42,421 bases of DNA from Oscillospiraceae bacterium (GTDB lineage: Bacteria; Bacillota_A; Clostridia; Oscillospirales; Oscillospiraceae), in the NCBI GenBank assembly GCA_017411665.1, contig JAFQPT010000368.1, positions 1-42,421 on the forward strand. Reading direction: 5' to 3'. Numbering within the stretch: position 1 is the stretch's first letter; the number at the start of each line of letters is the position of its first letter. The notes under the pieces were generated by a model. The model was not told where the DNA came from, made no database searches, and saw nothing but the letters and a program-made list of their open reading frames with translations. Shown piece after piece: positions 7,310-16,488 of the stretch. The position numbers were made by a program, and so were the translations under genes.

Positions 7310-8293
7310 ATGACTTACGGAATTGAATTTGTTCCAGGAAACATTAACGTTAAGAAAGTCGTTGACTACTGTAAACTCGCAGAGAGCAAAGACATCGACT
7401 ACGCCTGGATCACCAACCACTACAACAACAGACACTGCTACGCAGTCTTAACCGCAGTCGCACAGGCAACCACCACCATGAAGATGGGTCCGGGAATCAT
7501 GAACGCATTCACCGACACCCCAGCAGCAATGGCATCCTTCGCCTGCACCCTCAACGAGATTTCCGACGGCCGTGCAACCCTCGGTATCGGCCCAGGTGAC
7601 CTCTCCACTCTTCCAAAGCTCTGCATCAACCCAGAGAAGCCAGTCGGAAGACTCGGTGACGCAATCGACACCATCCGCGAACTCACCTCTGGTGCAGAAC
7701 TCAAGAAGTCCGGCAAGGCATTCTTCGACTACGACGGTGCAAAGCTGACCGGTGTTACCCTCCCAGGAAAGAAGGGCATCCCAATCTACGTCGGTGCACA
7801 GGGTCCGAAAGTACTCGAGCTCGCAGGTCTTAAGGGAGACGGAGCACTTATCAACGCATCCAACCCGAAGGACTTCGAAGTTGCAATCCCAATCATCAAG
7901 GCAGCATGTGAATCTGTCGGCAAGAAGGGATTCGACGTTGGTGCATACACTGCACTCTCCATCGACAAGGACGAGAAGAAAGCAAAGAAGGCAGCAAAGA
8001 TTGTCTCTGCATTCATTGCAGCAGGATCTCCGGAAGCACTTCTCCAGCGCCACGGCCTCGACCTCAACAACGTTGCAAAGATCAAGGACGCACTCGCACG
8101 CTTCGACTTCAAGTCTGTTAACGAGCTCGTCACTGACGCAGAACTCAACGCATTCACCATCTGCGGTACCCCAGACGACATCCGCCAGAAGTGTGAAGAC
8201 TTAACCGCAGCCGGCGTTACCCAGATCATCTTCGGATCCCCACTCGGTCCGGACATGACCAACTCTATCCGCCTGCTCGGAAAGATTATGTAA
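7310..8293 (+). CDS. mer: F420-dependent methylene-H4MPT reductase (Mer)
   Basis: A 327-residue cytoplasmic enzyme of the luciferase-like TIM-barrel family. It reduces 5,10-methylene-tetrahydromethanopterin to the methyl form with reduced F420, a central step of CO2-reducing methanogenesis. The N-terminus YGIEFVPGN, the AWITNHYNNRH stretch, ATLGIGPGDLSTL and the C-terminal ITICGTP-like region (FTICGTPDDIRQKCEDL) are typical of Mer. Length is normal. Codon use is markedly biased to C- and A-ending optimal codons compared with neighbours, a sign of a highly expressed gene. It is monocistronic with its own promoter and hairpin terminator. Confidence 0.97.
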   Translation: MTYGIEFVPGNINVKKVVDYCKLAESKDIDYAWITNHYNNRHCYAVLTAVAQATTTMKMGPGIMNAFTDTPAAMASFACTLNEISDGRATLGIGPGDLSTLPKLCINPEKPVGRLGDAIDTIRELTSGAELKKSGKAFFDYDGAKLTGVTLPGKKGIPIYVGAQGPKVLELAGLKGDGALINASNPKDFEVAIPIIKAACESVGKKGFDVGAYTALSIDKDEKKAKKAAKIVSAFIAAGSPEALLQRHGLDLNNVAKIKDALARFDFKSVNELVTDAELNAFTICGTPDDIRQKCEDLTAAGVTQIIFGSPLGPDMTNSIRLLGKIM

Positions 8294-8325
8294 ATTGGGG
8301 AAACCCATTTACACAATATTTTCCC
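8290..8325 (+). terminator. Hairpin/T-rich terminator of mer
   Basis: GTAAA-(T)-TGGG pairs with CCCA-TTTAC around a GAAA loop (8290-8312), starting inside the stop codon and followed by a T-rich stretch. A T-rich terminator with a stable 3' hairpin is plausible. Confidence 0.55.
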
Positions 8326-8380
8326 GCTCTTTTCTGCCGCATTCTAAAGTGCTTTTGTATTCTCTGACAAATAGTCAGAC

Positions 8381-9379
8381 ATGCTTAATCCCGAAACGGT
8401 ATTTCACAGTTTCATAATCCTTGCAGTCGGTCTTTTGATAATTCTCGTGCTCTATGCGGCAAAGAGAATTCTTTCCGCAAAGACAAAAGGGATGATTCCG
8501 GCAGTGGTCAAAGCACTGTATGCCCCGCTTCTGGTGTGTATCGGGCTTGCAACTGCATATGATGTCGCATCAACCGCGTTTTCGGAGTATATCTCCATCG
8601 AGGACATGTACTTTGCCGCGGTCGCTATTCTTCTTGGAACCTGGGCCGCATACCGGATAGTCATTTTTCTCATCAACCGGGCAATGCCCTCTGGGAAAGA
8701 ATCAACCCGGAAAATCGCGCCGGTTACCCGGTTTGCGGCACAGATTCTCATCTGGGCTGTTGGTATTTTTATGATTCTTGCAACGCTGAAAGTGGATATC
8801 ACCCCACTCCTTGCAAGCGCCGGGGTTGTCGGAATCGCCGCGGCATTGGCCGCACAGGATTTTCTTGGAAACATCTTCGGCGGAATTGTGCTCTATACTG
8901 ACGGACCATTCACCGAAGGAGACTGGGTATATCTGAGCAGCACCTACGGACGCGTTCTCCACGTAGGTCTTCGCAGTACCCGCATCATGACCGAAGACAG
9001 TCAGATGATGATTATCCCAAACTCGATGATTTCAAACAACATCATCATGAACTACTCAAAGCCGGCAGAAGCCCTCTTAATCCGGGAGAATGTCGGTGTT
9101 GCCTATAACTCGGATGTCATGCTGGTAAAACAGAGTCTGCGTGACGCTGTAACATCCGCAGCAGAGAAGTCATCCGCCCTTTCCGCGGAAATCGAGACCG
9201 AGGTTGACTTCATGGAGTTTGGCGACTCGGCGCTGATTTTCGAGCTGACCTTCGGGGCGGCATCAACCCGTGTCCGGCGTGATGCGGCAGACGCCGTGAA
9301 TACCGAAGTCATCCGGATTTTCCGTGAACGCGGAATTGAGATTCCGTTCCCGCAGAGAGTATTGACAATACAGAAATAA
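8381..9379 (+). CDS. Small-conductance mechanosensitive channel (MscS family), copy 1
   Basis: A 332-residue MscS-type channel that would release solutes on hypo-osmotic shock. About four N-terminal membrane helices are followed by the pore helix TM3 (about residues 140-170, ASAGVVGIAAALAAQDFLGN, the Gly/Ala-packed motif of the family). Then come the MscS beta domain (FTEGDWVYLSSTYGRV, TRIMTEDSQMMIIPNSMI) and the C-terminal alpha-beta domain ending IPFPQRVLTI. It is followed 36 nt later by a close paralogue. Confidence 0.93.
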   Translation: MLNPETVFHSFIILAVGLLIILVLYAAKRILSAKTKGMIPAVVKALYAPLLVCIGLATAYDVASTAFSEYISIEDMYFAAVAILLGTWAAYRIVIFLINRAMPSGKESTRKIAPVTRFAAQILIWAVGIFMILATLKVDITPLLASAGVVGIAAALAAQDFLGNIFGGIVLYTDGPFTEGDWVYLSSTYGRVLHVGLRSTRIMTEDSQMMIIPNSMISNNIIMNYSKPAEALLIRENVGVAYNSDVMLVKQSLRDAVTSAAEKSSALSAEIETEVDFMEFGDSALIFELTFGAASTRVRRDAADAVNTEVIRIFRERGIEIPFPQRVLTIQK

Positions 9380-9415
9380 TCAGAAACAGATAAACCGTCT
9401 CAATCTAATATAAGG

Positions 9416-10423
9416 ATGATGATTGAGGCAAACGATATTTTTGTTGGATGTATCGATCTGGTAATCGGATTTGCCGTTGCCTTACTAGTATTTCTGGTAA
9501 CCCGGCTTCTGATTGCCAAGGCAAAACCCGGAATCTTCCAGGCAGTAATTACCGCGCTTGGACTGCCGGCAGTTCTCTATGTTCTTGTTGCAACAGTCTA
9601 CATCACCATCTCCGGCCACTTCTTTGAGCTGATTCCGTTTGAGGCGATGTACTTTGCAGCCATTTGTATTCTCATCGGAACTTGGGCCGCACACCGTCTG
9701 GCAACCAGACTGGTCAATGTATTCATGTGCTCGGCAAACGAAAACATGAAGAAGTTCTGTCCGCTGGTTCTCTTTATTGCAAAGATTCTCATCTGGATGA
9801 TTGGTCTCTTTATGATTTTAGGCGCCCTTGCAATCGACATCACTCCGCTTCTCGCAGGCGCGGGCGTTGCCGGTATCGCCGTTGCATTAGCCGCGCAGGA
9901 CATCATCGGAAACATCTTCAGCGGATTCATGCTGAATGCAGACATGCCATTTAATGAAGGTGACTGGGTATCCATCAGCGGAAACTACGGTCAGGTAGTA
10001 CATGTGGGTATCAGAAGCACCCGCATCATGACTGCAGACAATCAGCTCATGACGATTCCAAACTCCAGTGTTTCTGCAGACATTATCATCAACTACTCAA
10101 AGCCGACCGAGTACATGGTTGTCCACGAGACCATCGGTGTTGCCTACGGCTCGGACCTTGCCCTTGTCAGGGAAAGTCTCTTCGAGGCAATGCGCTCTGC
10201 AATGAAGGATGCAACCCTCTTCTCAAACGATGTCGCACCAAATGTCTTCTTCATGGAGTTTGCAGATTCCTCCTTAAACTTCGAGATTACCTTCTGCGCA
10301 GCATCCCCGTCGGTAAAGAAAGGAGCCATCAACGCAGTCAACTGCGAAGTGGACAGAATATTCCGCGAGAGAAACATCGACATCCCGTTCCCGCAGAGAG
10401 TAGTCACGATTGTAAAAGAGTAA
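9416..10423 (+). CDS. Small-conductance mechanosensitive channel (MscS family), copy 2
   Basis: A 335-residue paralogue of the gene just upstream, with the same layout: N-terminal helices, TM3 AGVAGIAVALAAQDIIGN, beta domain (FNEGDWVSISGNYGQVV, TRIMTADNQLMTIPNSSV) and C-terminal IPFPQRVVTI. The tandem pair points to a local duplication that has since diverged, most strongly in the first two helices, which may tune gating tension. Two consecutive ATG codons (9416, 9419) make the exact start uncertain by one residue. A bidirectional terminator follows. Confidence 0.93.
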   Translation: MMIEANDIFVGCIDLVIGFAVALLVFLVTRLLIAKAKPGIFQAVITALGLPAVLYVLVATVYITISGHFFELIPFEAMYFAAICILIGTWAAHRLATRLVNVFMCSANENMKKFCPLVLFIAKILIWMIGLFMILGALAIDITPLLAGAGVAGIAVALAAQDIIGNIFSGFMLNADMPFNEGDWVSISGNYGQVVHVGIRSTRIMTADNQLMTIPNSSVSADIIINYSKPTEYMVVHETIGVAYGSDLALVRESLFEAMRSAMKDATLFSNDVAPNVFFMEFADSSLNFEITFCAASPSVKKGAINAVNCEVDRIFRERNIDIPFPQRVVTIVKE

Positions 10424-10446
10424 ACGGGATAACTCCCGTCTTTTTT
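10424..10446. terminator. Bidirectional terminator between mscS copy 2 and the DUF gene
   Basis: ACGGGA-TAAC-TCCCGT forms a perfect 6-bp hairpin immediately followed by C and six T on the plus strand. It separates two convergent genes whose stop codons lie at each side. Confidence 0.7.
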
Positions 10447-11299
10447 ATTTGTATTTGAACCAGCGTCCCTTTTCGTCGTACTCGCCGTCTTCTTCTGCCG
10501 TGTGCTGAACTGCACTGCCGTTATAGACAGAGAGCATTCTCTTGAAGAAGTAGGTCTTGTAGGAGACAAAGAACGGAACGAAGATAAAGGCAGTAATTGC
10601 CAGCGAGACAAAGGATGCCTGGATAATCTCCGGCGTCATAACAAGAGTCACCAGCTCTTCCGGCGTTAAGGCAAGGAGCGCCTCTTCGGTCATTTCCGCC
10701 AGCGGGAGGAGAGCATCGAATCCGACAAAGCTCATAACCATGGAGAGGACAAACGAAGCGAAGAAGATGACAGCAATATTCATCAGGTAAAACATCGTAA
10801 TCGAAAAGGAGCCGAGGGCAACCCGCCTGGCACTGTCTTTTACTGCCTGGCCCATCGTTAAGTTGTGGCGGATTGCCGTAATGTCTGCGAAGTAGCAGAA
10901 GAAGACCAGCGGGATGACCACGAAGAGGCTGATGTATAAGGCAAGTTCAGCAGAGACACCGAAGGTCAGCAGGAGCATGGTTACCAGATTCATTAAGAAC
11001 CAGGTCAGAAGAACGAGCAGGATGTTCGGGAACAGACAGCGCCTGAATCCATACCGGGCATAGATTTTGAATGCCCCCTTCTTCTTGTTGTTGTCGATTA
11101 AGACTCCGTAGGTTCCTGCCAAGAAGTACGGGAAGAAGAAGAAAAAGATTACCATAGCTGCAAGGCCTGCCGTTTCATTGACAAAGTATGTGAGATAGTA
11201 CACTGCCAGAATAGCAAGCGCTGCAACAGCACCGTTTACCCAGACAAGCGGCATTTTCACATAGGCACGAAGCGCCTCAGCAAGAGATGCAAAAACCAT
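10445..11299 (-). CDS. Conserved archaeal multi-pass membrane protein
   Basis: A 284-residue membrane protein with about six hydrophobic segments (around residues 20-36, 44-64, 90-112, 118-140, 165-195, 230-250) and a charged cytoplasmic tail (EEDGEYDEKGRWFKYK). It resembles uncharacterised archaeal membrane proteins of the DUF4013-like kind; I cannot assign a function. It starts 4 nt after the stop of the pyruvate-kinase-domain gene and is the last gene of the acyP operon. Confidence 0.75.
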   Translation of the reverse strand: MVFASLAEALRAYVKMPLVWVNGAVAALAILAVYYLTYFVNETAGLAAMVIFFFFFPYFLAGTYGVLIDNNKKKGAFKIYARYGFRRCLFPNILLVLLTWFLMNLVTMLLLTFGVSAELALYISLFVVIPLVFFCYFADITAIRHNLTMGQAVKDSARRVALGSFSITMFYLMNIAVIFFASFVLSMVMSFVGFDALLPLAEMTEEALLALTPEELVTLVMTPEIIQASFVSLAITAFIFVPFFVSYKTYFFKRMLSVYNGSAVQHTAEEDGEYDEKGRWFKYK

Positions 11300-11303
11300 T
11301 CAC

Positions 11304-11885
11304 TCACCGGTTCCTTGGCATAGCCACAAATTCGCGGACCTGTAAGTCAAAGAAGGTCGCAGTATGCGACGGCAGGATGACCAGAACGGTATCTGCCCCT
11401 TCCGCAGTTCCGCCAACCGCGACAACCTCACGGTCAACCGGGACAGCACCCTGGTCCGCTGCAATTAGGACACATTCAACAGCAACCTTCATGCCGATAG
11501 AAATGGTTCTCCGGAATGCCTCTGCGATAGCCTCGGTTCTGGATGCGCCGCCGAGTCTGCGCGAAATTGCACGCTCCATGCTGGATAAGGCATGCGTGCC
11601 GGTGACGATACTGACCCCTTCTTCTGTCAGCTCCTTTGCAAGCTCGCAGTCAAACTCCCAGATACCAGGGCCTTCGAAGCCTACTGCATGCGTTACCACA
11701 ATCAGATGCAGATCGGCTTTTTTGCACTCTTCCCAGAAGATGCGGGCAGTATATCCGCTGCAGGAAGCTACAACAACATCGGTGAGTCCAAGCTCCTTTG
11801 CACGGGCTACCGCAAGCTCTGCGCAGTCTTTCGTATTCTCTTTTCCAGGGGATGAAAAGTAGGTGATGGATTTTTCCGTTTTCAT
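11304..11885 (-). CDS. Pyruvate-kinase C-terminal-domain-like protein
   Basis: A 193-residue stand-alone protein resembling the alpha/beta allosteric domain at the C-terminus of pyruvate kinase (the archaeal COG1751-type family). Typical pieces are ITYFSSPGKENTKDCAELA, DVVVASCSGYTARIFWE and VTHAVGFEGPG. There is no pyruvate kinase barrel, so no kinase activity is expected; ligand and function are unknown. It is packed between acyP (4-nt gap upstream) and the membrane protein gene (4-nt gap downstream). Confidence 0.8.
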   Translation of the reverse strand: MKTEKSITYFSSPGKENTKDCAELAVARAKELGLTDVVVASCSGYTARIFWEECKKADLHLIVVTHAVGFEGPGIWEFDCELAKELTEEGVSIVTGTHALSSMERAISRRLGGASRTEAIAEAFRRTISIGMKVAVECVLIAADQGAVPVDREVVAVGGTAEGADTVLVILPSHTATFFDLQVREFVAMPRNR

Positions 11886-11889
11886 AGAT

Positions 11890-12162
11890 TTACTCTCTCT
11901 TTACCGAAAATCCGTAAAATTCGGTGTAGACATAGTCTGCGGTTTCAATATTCTTGATAATCGCACGGGGACAGGAGTAGGTAAGCGAGAGGAACTTTTC
12001 GATGAGTGGTTCTTCGCCGGTTACCAGAGCACGGACTCTGCCGTCTGCGAGATTTTCCACCTCTCCGCAAAGACCAACGCTGTCAGCGGTTTTTTTGATG
12101 CAGGCACGGAATCCGACTTTCTGTACTCTGCCGGAGAAGAGGATTTCAACGGTTTTGCTCAT
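11890..12162 (-). CDS. acyP: Acylphosphatase
   Basis: A 90-residue acylphosphatase hydrolysing acyl phosphates. The signature GRVQKVGFR (residues 11-19, catalytic Arg19) and GEVENLADGRV (catalytic Asn37) are intact, and length is standard for the ferredoxin-like fold. It is the first gene of a three-gene minus-strand operon. A TATA-like element about 25 nt upstream indicates a leaderless mRNA. Confidence 0.93.
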   Translation of the reverse strand: MSKTVEILFSGRVQKVGFRACIKKTADSVGLCGEVENLADGRVRALVTGEEPLIEKFLSLTYSCPRAIIKNIETADYVYTEFYGFSVKRE

Positions 12163-12181
12163 GATACTTCTGTCCTTTGGT

Positions 12182-12191
12182 AGTATATGTA
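12182..12191 (-). promoter_or_regulatory. TATA box of the acyP operon
   Basis: ACATATACTA on the minus strand, centred about 25 nt from the acyP ATG, is consistent with leaderless transcription. Confidence 0.5.
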
Positions 12192-12271
12192 TTGGCTGTG
12201 CAGATTTAATAAGTAGTTGCGGCAGAGGACGAGAGAAAAATACCTAAACAATAAGTGAGTATAGATTAACC

Positions 12272-13054
12272 ATGAACAAAAACCGCCGGCGTGTCCTCGC
12301 AGTCATAACAGCGGGGCTTCTTATCCTCACCATCCTGAGTGCAGGATGCATCAGCACCCTAAACCCCCTGCCGCATGAGGTCATGGTCCGCGAAAACATC
12401 ATTGCGGTAAACCCCGAATACGTCCCGTCGTCCCTTATCATCTCTCTTCTGGTAAACCCGAACGGATACGAAACCAGCCTCTTCGACGCACTCGACGAAT
12501 ACCTGCCGCGGGAAAATCCGGTAATTGAGATAGGGGCAGGAATTGGCGCAGTCTCCGCATACGTAAACGACCGGCTCTTCATCAAAACAGAACACATCGC
12601 CTTAGAACCAAACCCGTACTATACCGAACTCCTGCGGGAAACAAAGAAAAAGAACAACCTGGGAACCCGCTTCGTACAGGGCGCGATAAACTATGACGCG
12701 GCATTTGTGCCCTACGTCGTATCCCGAAACATCATAGACACCACCTCCGCTGCCGCGTACACCGACGAAACTGTTACCGTACAGTCCTTAATGCTTTCCC
12801 AGATTATCCGCGACTCAACCTTCGTGGACAAAACAAACATCACATTAATTGTCGATGCAGAAGGCGTCTGTGAAGAAATTCTGGACAACGAACCAGCCCT
12901 TTCCAGTGCAGTCTCCACAATAATTACCACTGTCACCGACAGCGACGAAATCTTCGAACTCAGACGCAAAGCAGAATCCGCCGGCTATACACTCGTAAAT
13001 ACCCCGCTCGCAGACGAAAGCGGACTCATGACTCTGGTATTCCAGAGAACCTAA
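12272..13054 (+). CDS. Lipobox-bearing methyltransferase-fold protein (FkbM-like)
   Basis: A 260-residue protein. The N-terminus has a basic start, a hydrophobic segment (residues 8-24) and a lipobox LSAGC (Cys26), the pattern of an exported lipid-anchored protein. The rest resembles a class I SAM-methyltransferase of FkbM type: motif I VIEIGAGIGA (about 84-93), an acidic strand end ALEPNP, and RFVQGAINYD. No C-terminal membrane segment is seen. A SAM-fold enzyme outside the membrane would lack its cofactor, so either the anchor is not processed as a lipoprotein or the fold has another use. An A-rich element about 30 nt upstream may be its TATA box. Confidence 0.65.
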   Translation: MNKNRRRVLAVITAGLLILTILSAGCISTLNPLPHEVMVRENIIAVNPEYVPSSLIISLLVNPNGYETSLFDALDEYLPRENPVIEIGAGIGAVSAYVNDRLFIKTEHIALEPNPYYTELLRETKKKNNLGTRFVQGAINYDAAFVPYVVSRNIIDTTSAAAYTDETVTVQSLMLSQIIRDSTFVDKTNITLIVDAEGVCEEILDNEPALSSAVSTIITTVTDSDEIFELRRKAESAGYTLVNTPLADESGLMTLVFQRT

Positions 13055-13181
13055 CCCCGCTTTTTCCCAGACAGATAGGTTTATCTCCTGCCGTGCTGAA
13101 TAAATAATCAGCGCTTTTATCAGTTCGTTTGAACAGGTTTTGCAAACCACATTTCTTAGCGTATCCTTCTTGAGGTTTCTC

Positions 13182-13820
13182 ATGACACAGGTAAATGACG
13201 TAAAAACGGGAACTACCACAGTAGGTATTGCATTTGACAACGGAGTTGTCCTTGCCACTGAGCGTCGGGCAACCATGGGTAACTTAATCGCCAGCAAAAA
13301 AGCGAAGAAAGTCCATTCCATCTCCCGCAATATAGGAATGACCATCGCCGGAACCGTCGGAGATGCACAGCGTCTCATCCGCATCATCAACGTAGAGTCC
13401 TCTCTCTATGAACTCCGCCGCGGATACCCTATCAGCGTCGGCGCTGTCGCGACCGTTCTCTCCAACTACTTAAACGACAACCGCTTCACCCCGTACAGCG
13501 TACAGCTCGTTGTCGGCGGCGTTGATGCAAACGGTTCCTCCCTCTACTCCGTTGATGCCGCAGGAGGCGCAACTCTCGAAGAGAACTTCGTCTCCACCGG
13601 CTCCGGCTCCTTTACCGCATACGGTGTATTAGAAGACCGCTTCGTCCCGAACATGACAAAAGACGAAGCAGTCCGCTTAGCAGTCCACGCACTGCGCGCA
13701 GCCATGCGCCGTGACGCAGCATCCGGTGAAGGCTACAATGTGGCAGTTATCACCAAAGACAAATTTGAATATATAGATGAGGATACCATATCCGGCTACC
13801 TACAGCCGGCCCATGCCTAA
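13182..13820 (+). CDS. psmB: Proteasome beta subunit
   Basis: A 212-residue 20S proteasome beta subunit. The propeptide of ten residues ends in KTG before TTTVGIAF, giving the N-terminal nucleophile Thr11 after self-cleavage. The lysine-rich KKAKKVHSI region and the SGSG loop (STGSGSF) are in place. The open frame extends upstream to 13140, but homology and a Shine-Dalgarno GAGGT 8 nt away support the ATG at 13182. A TATA-like AATAAATAA lies near 13101-13109. fttA follows after 20 nt, so both are likely co-transcribed. Confidence 0.95.
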   Translation: MTQVNDVKTGTTTVGIAFDNGVVLATERRATMGNLIASKKAKKVHSISRNIGMTIAGTVGDAQRLIRIINVESSLYELRRGYPISVGAVATVLSNYLNDNRFTPYSVQLVVGGVDANGSSLYSVDAAGGATLEENFVSTGSGSFTAYGVLEDRFVPNMTKDEAVRLAVHALRAAMRRDAASGEGYNVAVITKDKFEYIDEDTISGYLQPAHA

Positions 13821-13840
13821 TCTTTTTTGGAACGATTTTT

Positions 13841-15751
13841 ATGCAGGTTGAAGACAGACTGAAAGAACTCAAAGAAACCATCAACAAAAAAGTCCCGCGC
13901 GGCGTTGAAGTAACCGACGTCGAATTCGAAGGACCGGAGATGGTTATCTACACCGACAATCCGGAGAAGTTCGCAGCCGAACAGGATTTAATCAAAACAC
14001 TCGCACGCGACTTACGAAAGCGTATCGTGGTACGCCCGAATATCTTAGGAGACACCGAGGTCGCCTATGACATGGTCAAAAAGGTCGTACCGGAAGGAGC
14101 AGGCATCACCGACATCTTCTTCGATACCGACACCGGAGAGATGTTAATCGAGGCAGAAAAGCCGGGAGTTGTCATAGGAAAGAACGGCGCAACCCTTCGC
14201 GACATCACGATGAAGACCGGATGGACGCCGAGAGTTGTCAGAACTCCGCCGATTCCGTCCATGACCATCAAGCAGGTCAGACAGTATCTCCGCGAAGCAC
14301 GCGACGAGAGAAAGGAGTTCCTCAGAAGATGCGGAAGAAGAATCCACCGCGACTCCTTATACACCGGACGCGACCGCGACCAGTGGCTCAGAGTGACAAC
14401 CCTCGGCTGCTGCCGTCAGGTTGGACGTGCCGCATTCCTGTTAACCACTCCGCAGAGCAAAGTCTTAATCGACTGCGGAGAGTCCCCGGGAGCAACCGGC
14501 GCCGCCTCCTCCCCGTACCTTCACGTACCGGAGATTTACCCGTTCTCCACCCTTGACGCAGTCGTGCTGACCCACGCACACTTAGACCACTCCGCATACA
14601 TTCCGCTCCTCTACCGCTACGGATACGACGGACCGGTCTATACCACGCCTGCAACCCGCGACCTGGCAGCCATGCTCCAGCTTGACTATCTGGATGTCAA
14701 CAACAAGGAAGACAAGGCCCCGCCGTACTCCTCCAACGAGGTCCGCGAGTTTGTCAAGCACACCATCACCTTAGGATACGGAGATGTCACGGACATCGCC
14801 CCGGACTTAAAACTCACGCTCCACAACGCAGGACACATCTTAGGTTCCGCCATTGCCCACTTCAACGTCGGAAACGGTCTCTACAATATCGCCTTTACCG
14901 GAGACTTATACTACGCAAAGAGCAGACTGTTCAACCCGGCAGTCTCGCAGTTCCCGCGTCTTGAAGCACTTGTAATGGAGTCCACCTACGGAGGCTCCGA
15001 GGACTTCTCCCCGTCCAGAGCTGATGCAGAAGCCCACCTCTGCGAGGTTATCAGCAACACCTTATCCCGCGGCGGCAAGGTCTTAATTCCGGCATTCGCT
15101 GTCGGACGTTCCCAGGAGCTTATGCTTGCCTTAGAGGAAGGCATCAGAAACAAGAAGCTTCCGGCATGCAAGATTTACCTTGACGGAATGATTAAGGAAG
15201 CAACGGCTATGCACACCGCATACCCGGAGTACTTAAACAACGACCTCAGAAACCAGATTTTCCGCGACAACTACAACCCGTTCCTTGCGGAATGCTTCGA
15301 GCAGGTTGACTCCTACGAGAAGCGTCAGGAGGTTATCTTCTCCAAGGACCCGTGCGTTATCATCTCGACATCCGGTATGTTAAACGGCGGACCGGTCCTC
15401 GAGTACCTCTCGAACCTGGCAGAGTCTGAGAAGAACACCTTAATCTTTGTCGGTTACCAGGCAGACGGAACCTACGGACGCCGTATCCAGAAGGGATGGC
15501 GTGAGGTCCCGATGGGCAAGAAGGGCAGTATCATCATCAATATGGAAGTCCAGACGGTCGAAGGTTTCTCCGGTCACGCAGACAGAAAACAGCTGATGAA
15601 CTATGTCCAGTATGTCCAGCCGAAGCCGGAGAGAGTTTTCACCATCCACGGTGAAGAGTCCAAGACCATCGACCTGGCAAGTTCCATCTACAAGAAGTTC
15701 CACATCCAGACCGTGTCCCCGCAGAACCTGGAGACCTACCGTCTGGTGTGA
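13841..15751 (+). CDS. fttA: Transcription termination factor/beta-CASP RNase FttA (aCPSF1)
   Basis: A 636-residue archaeal CPSF73 homologue that cuts nascent RNA at U-rich sites and terminates transcription. Two KH domains (about 1-70 and 71-145, the second with GKNG at 113-116) precede the metallo-beta-lactamase domain (HAHLDH, 245-250) and the beta-CASP domain (VMESTYGG, then [10 protein letters not shown]). The C-terminal GFSGHADR and TIHGEES complete the zinc site. All metal ligands are visible and length is standard. Codon use is strongly biased, indicating high expression. Confidence 0.97.
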   Translation: MQVEDRLKELKETINKKVPRGVEVTDVEFEGPEMVIYTDNPEKFAAEQDLIKTLARDLRKRIVVRPNILGDTEVAYDMVKKVVPEGAGITDIFFDTDTGEMLIEAEKPGVVIGKNGATLRDITMKTGWTPRVVRTPPIPSMTIKQVRQYLREARDERKEFLRRCGRRIHRDSLYTGRDRDQWLRVTTLGCCRQVGRAAFLLTTPQSKVLIDCGESPGATGAASSPYLHVPEIYPFSTLDAVVLTHAHLDHSAYIPLLYRYGYDGPVYTTPATRDLAAMLQLDYLDVNNKEDKAPPYSSNEVREFVKHTITLGYGDVTDIAPDLKLTLHNAGHILGSAIAHFNVGNGLYNIAFTGDLYYAKSRLFNPAVSQFPRLEALVMESTYGGSEDFSPSRADAEAHLCEVISNTLSRGGKVLIPAFAVGRSQELMLALEEGIRNKKLPACKIYLDGMIKEATAMHTAYPEYLNNDLRNQIFRDNYNPFLAECFEQVDSYEKRQEVIFSKDPCVIISTSGMLNGGPVLEYLSNLAESEKNTLIFVGYQADGTYGRRIQKGWREVPMGKKGSIIINMEVQTVEGFSGHADRKQLMNYVQYVQPKPERVFTIHGEESKTIDLASSIYKKFHIQTVSPQNLETYRLV

Positions 15752-15754
15752 GAA

Positions 15755-15785
15755 TTTTTTTGGGAAACCTCAACCTCTTTTTTTC
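15755..15785 (+). terminator. U-tract terminator after fttA
   Basis: Two T runs of 7 each (15755-15761 and 15778-15784) lie just after the fttA stop codon without a stable hairpin between them. This is the archaeal U-tract pattern, which is itself an FttA-dependent termination signal. Confidence 0.6.
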
Positions 15786-15850
15786 GATTTGTATTGTGTT
15801 GTATTCTCATGGTTTTGGATACATGAGGAAATACACAGACAACGCAGACA

Positions 15851-15912
15851 GCGACCAGTCGCTCTCACGGACTGGCGTCCGTGAGCTGCTGCCGCAGCCG
15901 CTTTGTGGTCGC
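15851..15912. ncRNA. Perfect three-way-junction element (possible small RNA)
   Basis: In a 308-nt gene-free gap, GCGACCA (15851-15857) pairs with TGGTCGC (15906-15912) and closes two inner hairpins. One is 9 bp (CTCACGGAC-TGGC-GTCCGTGAG, 15864-15885). The other is 4 bp (CTGC-TGCC-GCAG, 15886-15897). A short alternative stem GCGAC-CA-GTCGC also exists. All helices are perfect. Strand and function are unknown; it could be a small RNA or the remnant of a palindromic element. The rest of the gap (15913-16059) shows nothing recognisable. Confidence 0.4.
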
Positions 15913-16059
15913 TAAATATTGTCCCCAAATCACAAGGCAACGCCAACGCGACCTGTCGCCGTCTGTGTGGGGCGAGAGTTTACTCGAGCCATGAGCAAGT
16001 CCAAAGGGCGTGCGATTCTGCGTTTTTGTCGAATGGGAACAAAGATTTAGAACGAACTC

Positions 16060-16488
16060 TTACCTCACCAGATGCTCAACCGCATGCAGTCCCATCTTCT
16101 CAAAAACAGCAAGAATCTCTTTTGTCGGCTCTTCTTTTCGGTAAAACAGATGGCTTGCACAGTCACAGTCCGAACAGCCGAACCGGAGAACTGAATCCCC
16201 GCCGATACCGGAGGCTAAGACACACTCAAGCCGCATATCAGTTTCCGCACAGACGGTCTTTTCAAGAACTGCTTCCTCCATGAGGTAGTCGATGTGCCAT
16301 TTGGCTTTTCTGTATCGTTCGCGGTAAAAACGGATGTGCCGGGCAACACGGGATAAGCCGCCGGAACCTAAGGCAGAGCCGGCATAGATGTAGTATCCCG
16401 GCTGAAATGTGATGACGCCTAATGCCCCGATGCGGATGTCTTTTGGGACTGCGAGACTGAGGATTAGGGTGTAGATTCCTTTATTCAT
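16060..16488 (-). CDS. DUF123 / GIY-YIG-like nuclease family protein
   Basis: A 142-residue member of the archaeal DUF123 family (COG1833), related to GIY-YIG nucleases. The N-terminal [10 protein letters not shown] corresponds to the GIY element, and [21 protein letters not shown] to the YIG element with its conserved Arg. H-I-D-Y follows in the middle. Catalysis has not been settled for the family. The open frame reaches 16503, but family homology starts at the Met at 16488, which overlaps the hepT stop by a few bases. Translational coupling to the toxin-antitoxin pair is likely. Confidence 0.8.
   Translation of the reverse strand: MNKGIYTLILSLAVPKDIRIGALGVITFQPGYYIYAGSALGSGGLSRVARHIRFYRERYRKAKWHIDYLMEEAVLEKTVCAETDMRLECVLASGIGGDSVLRFGCSDCDCASHLFYRKEEPTKEILAVFEKMGLHAVEHLVR

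Noticed and set aside
13140..13181. Longer psmB start
   Set aside because: The propeptide length and Shine-Dalgarno support 13182.
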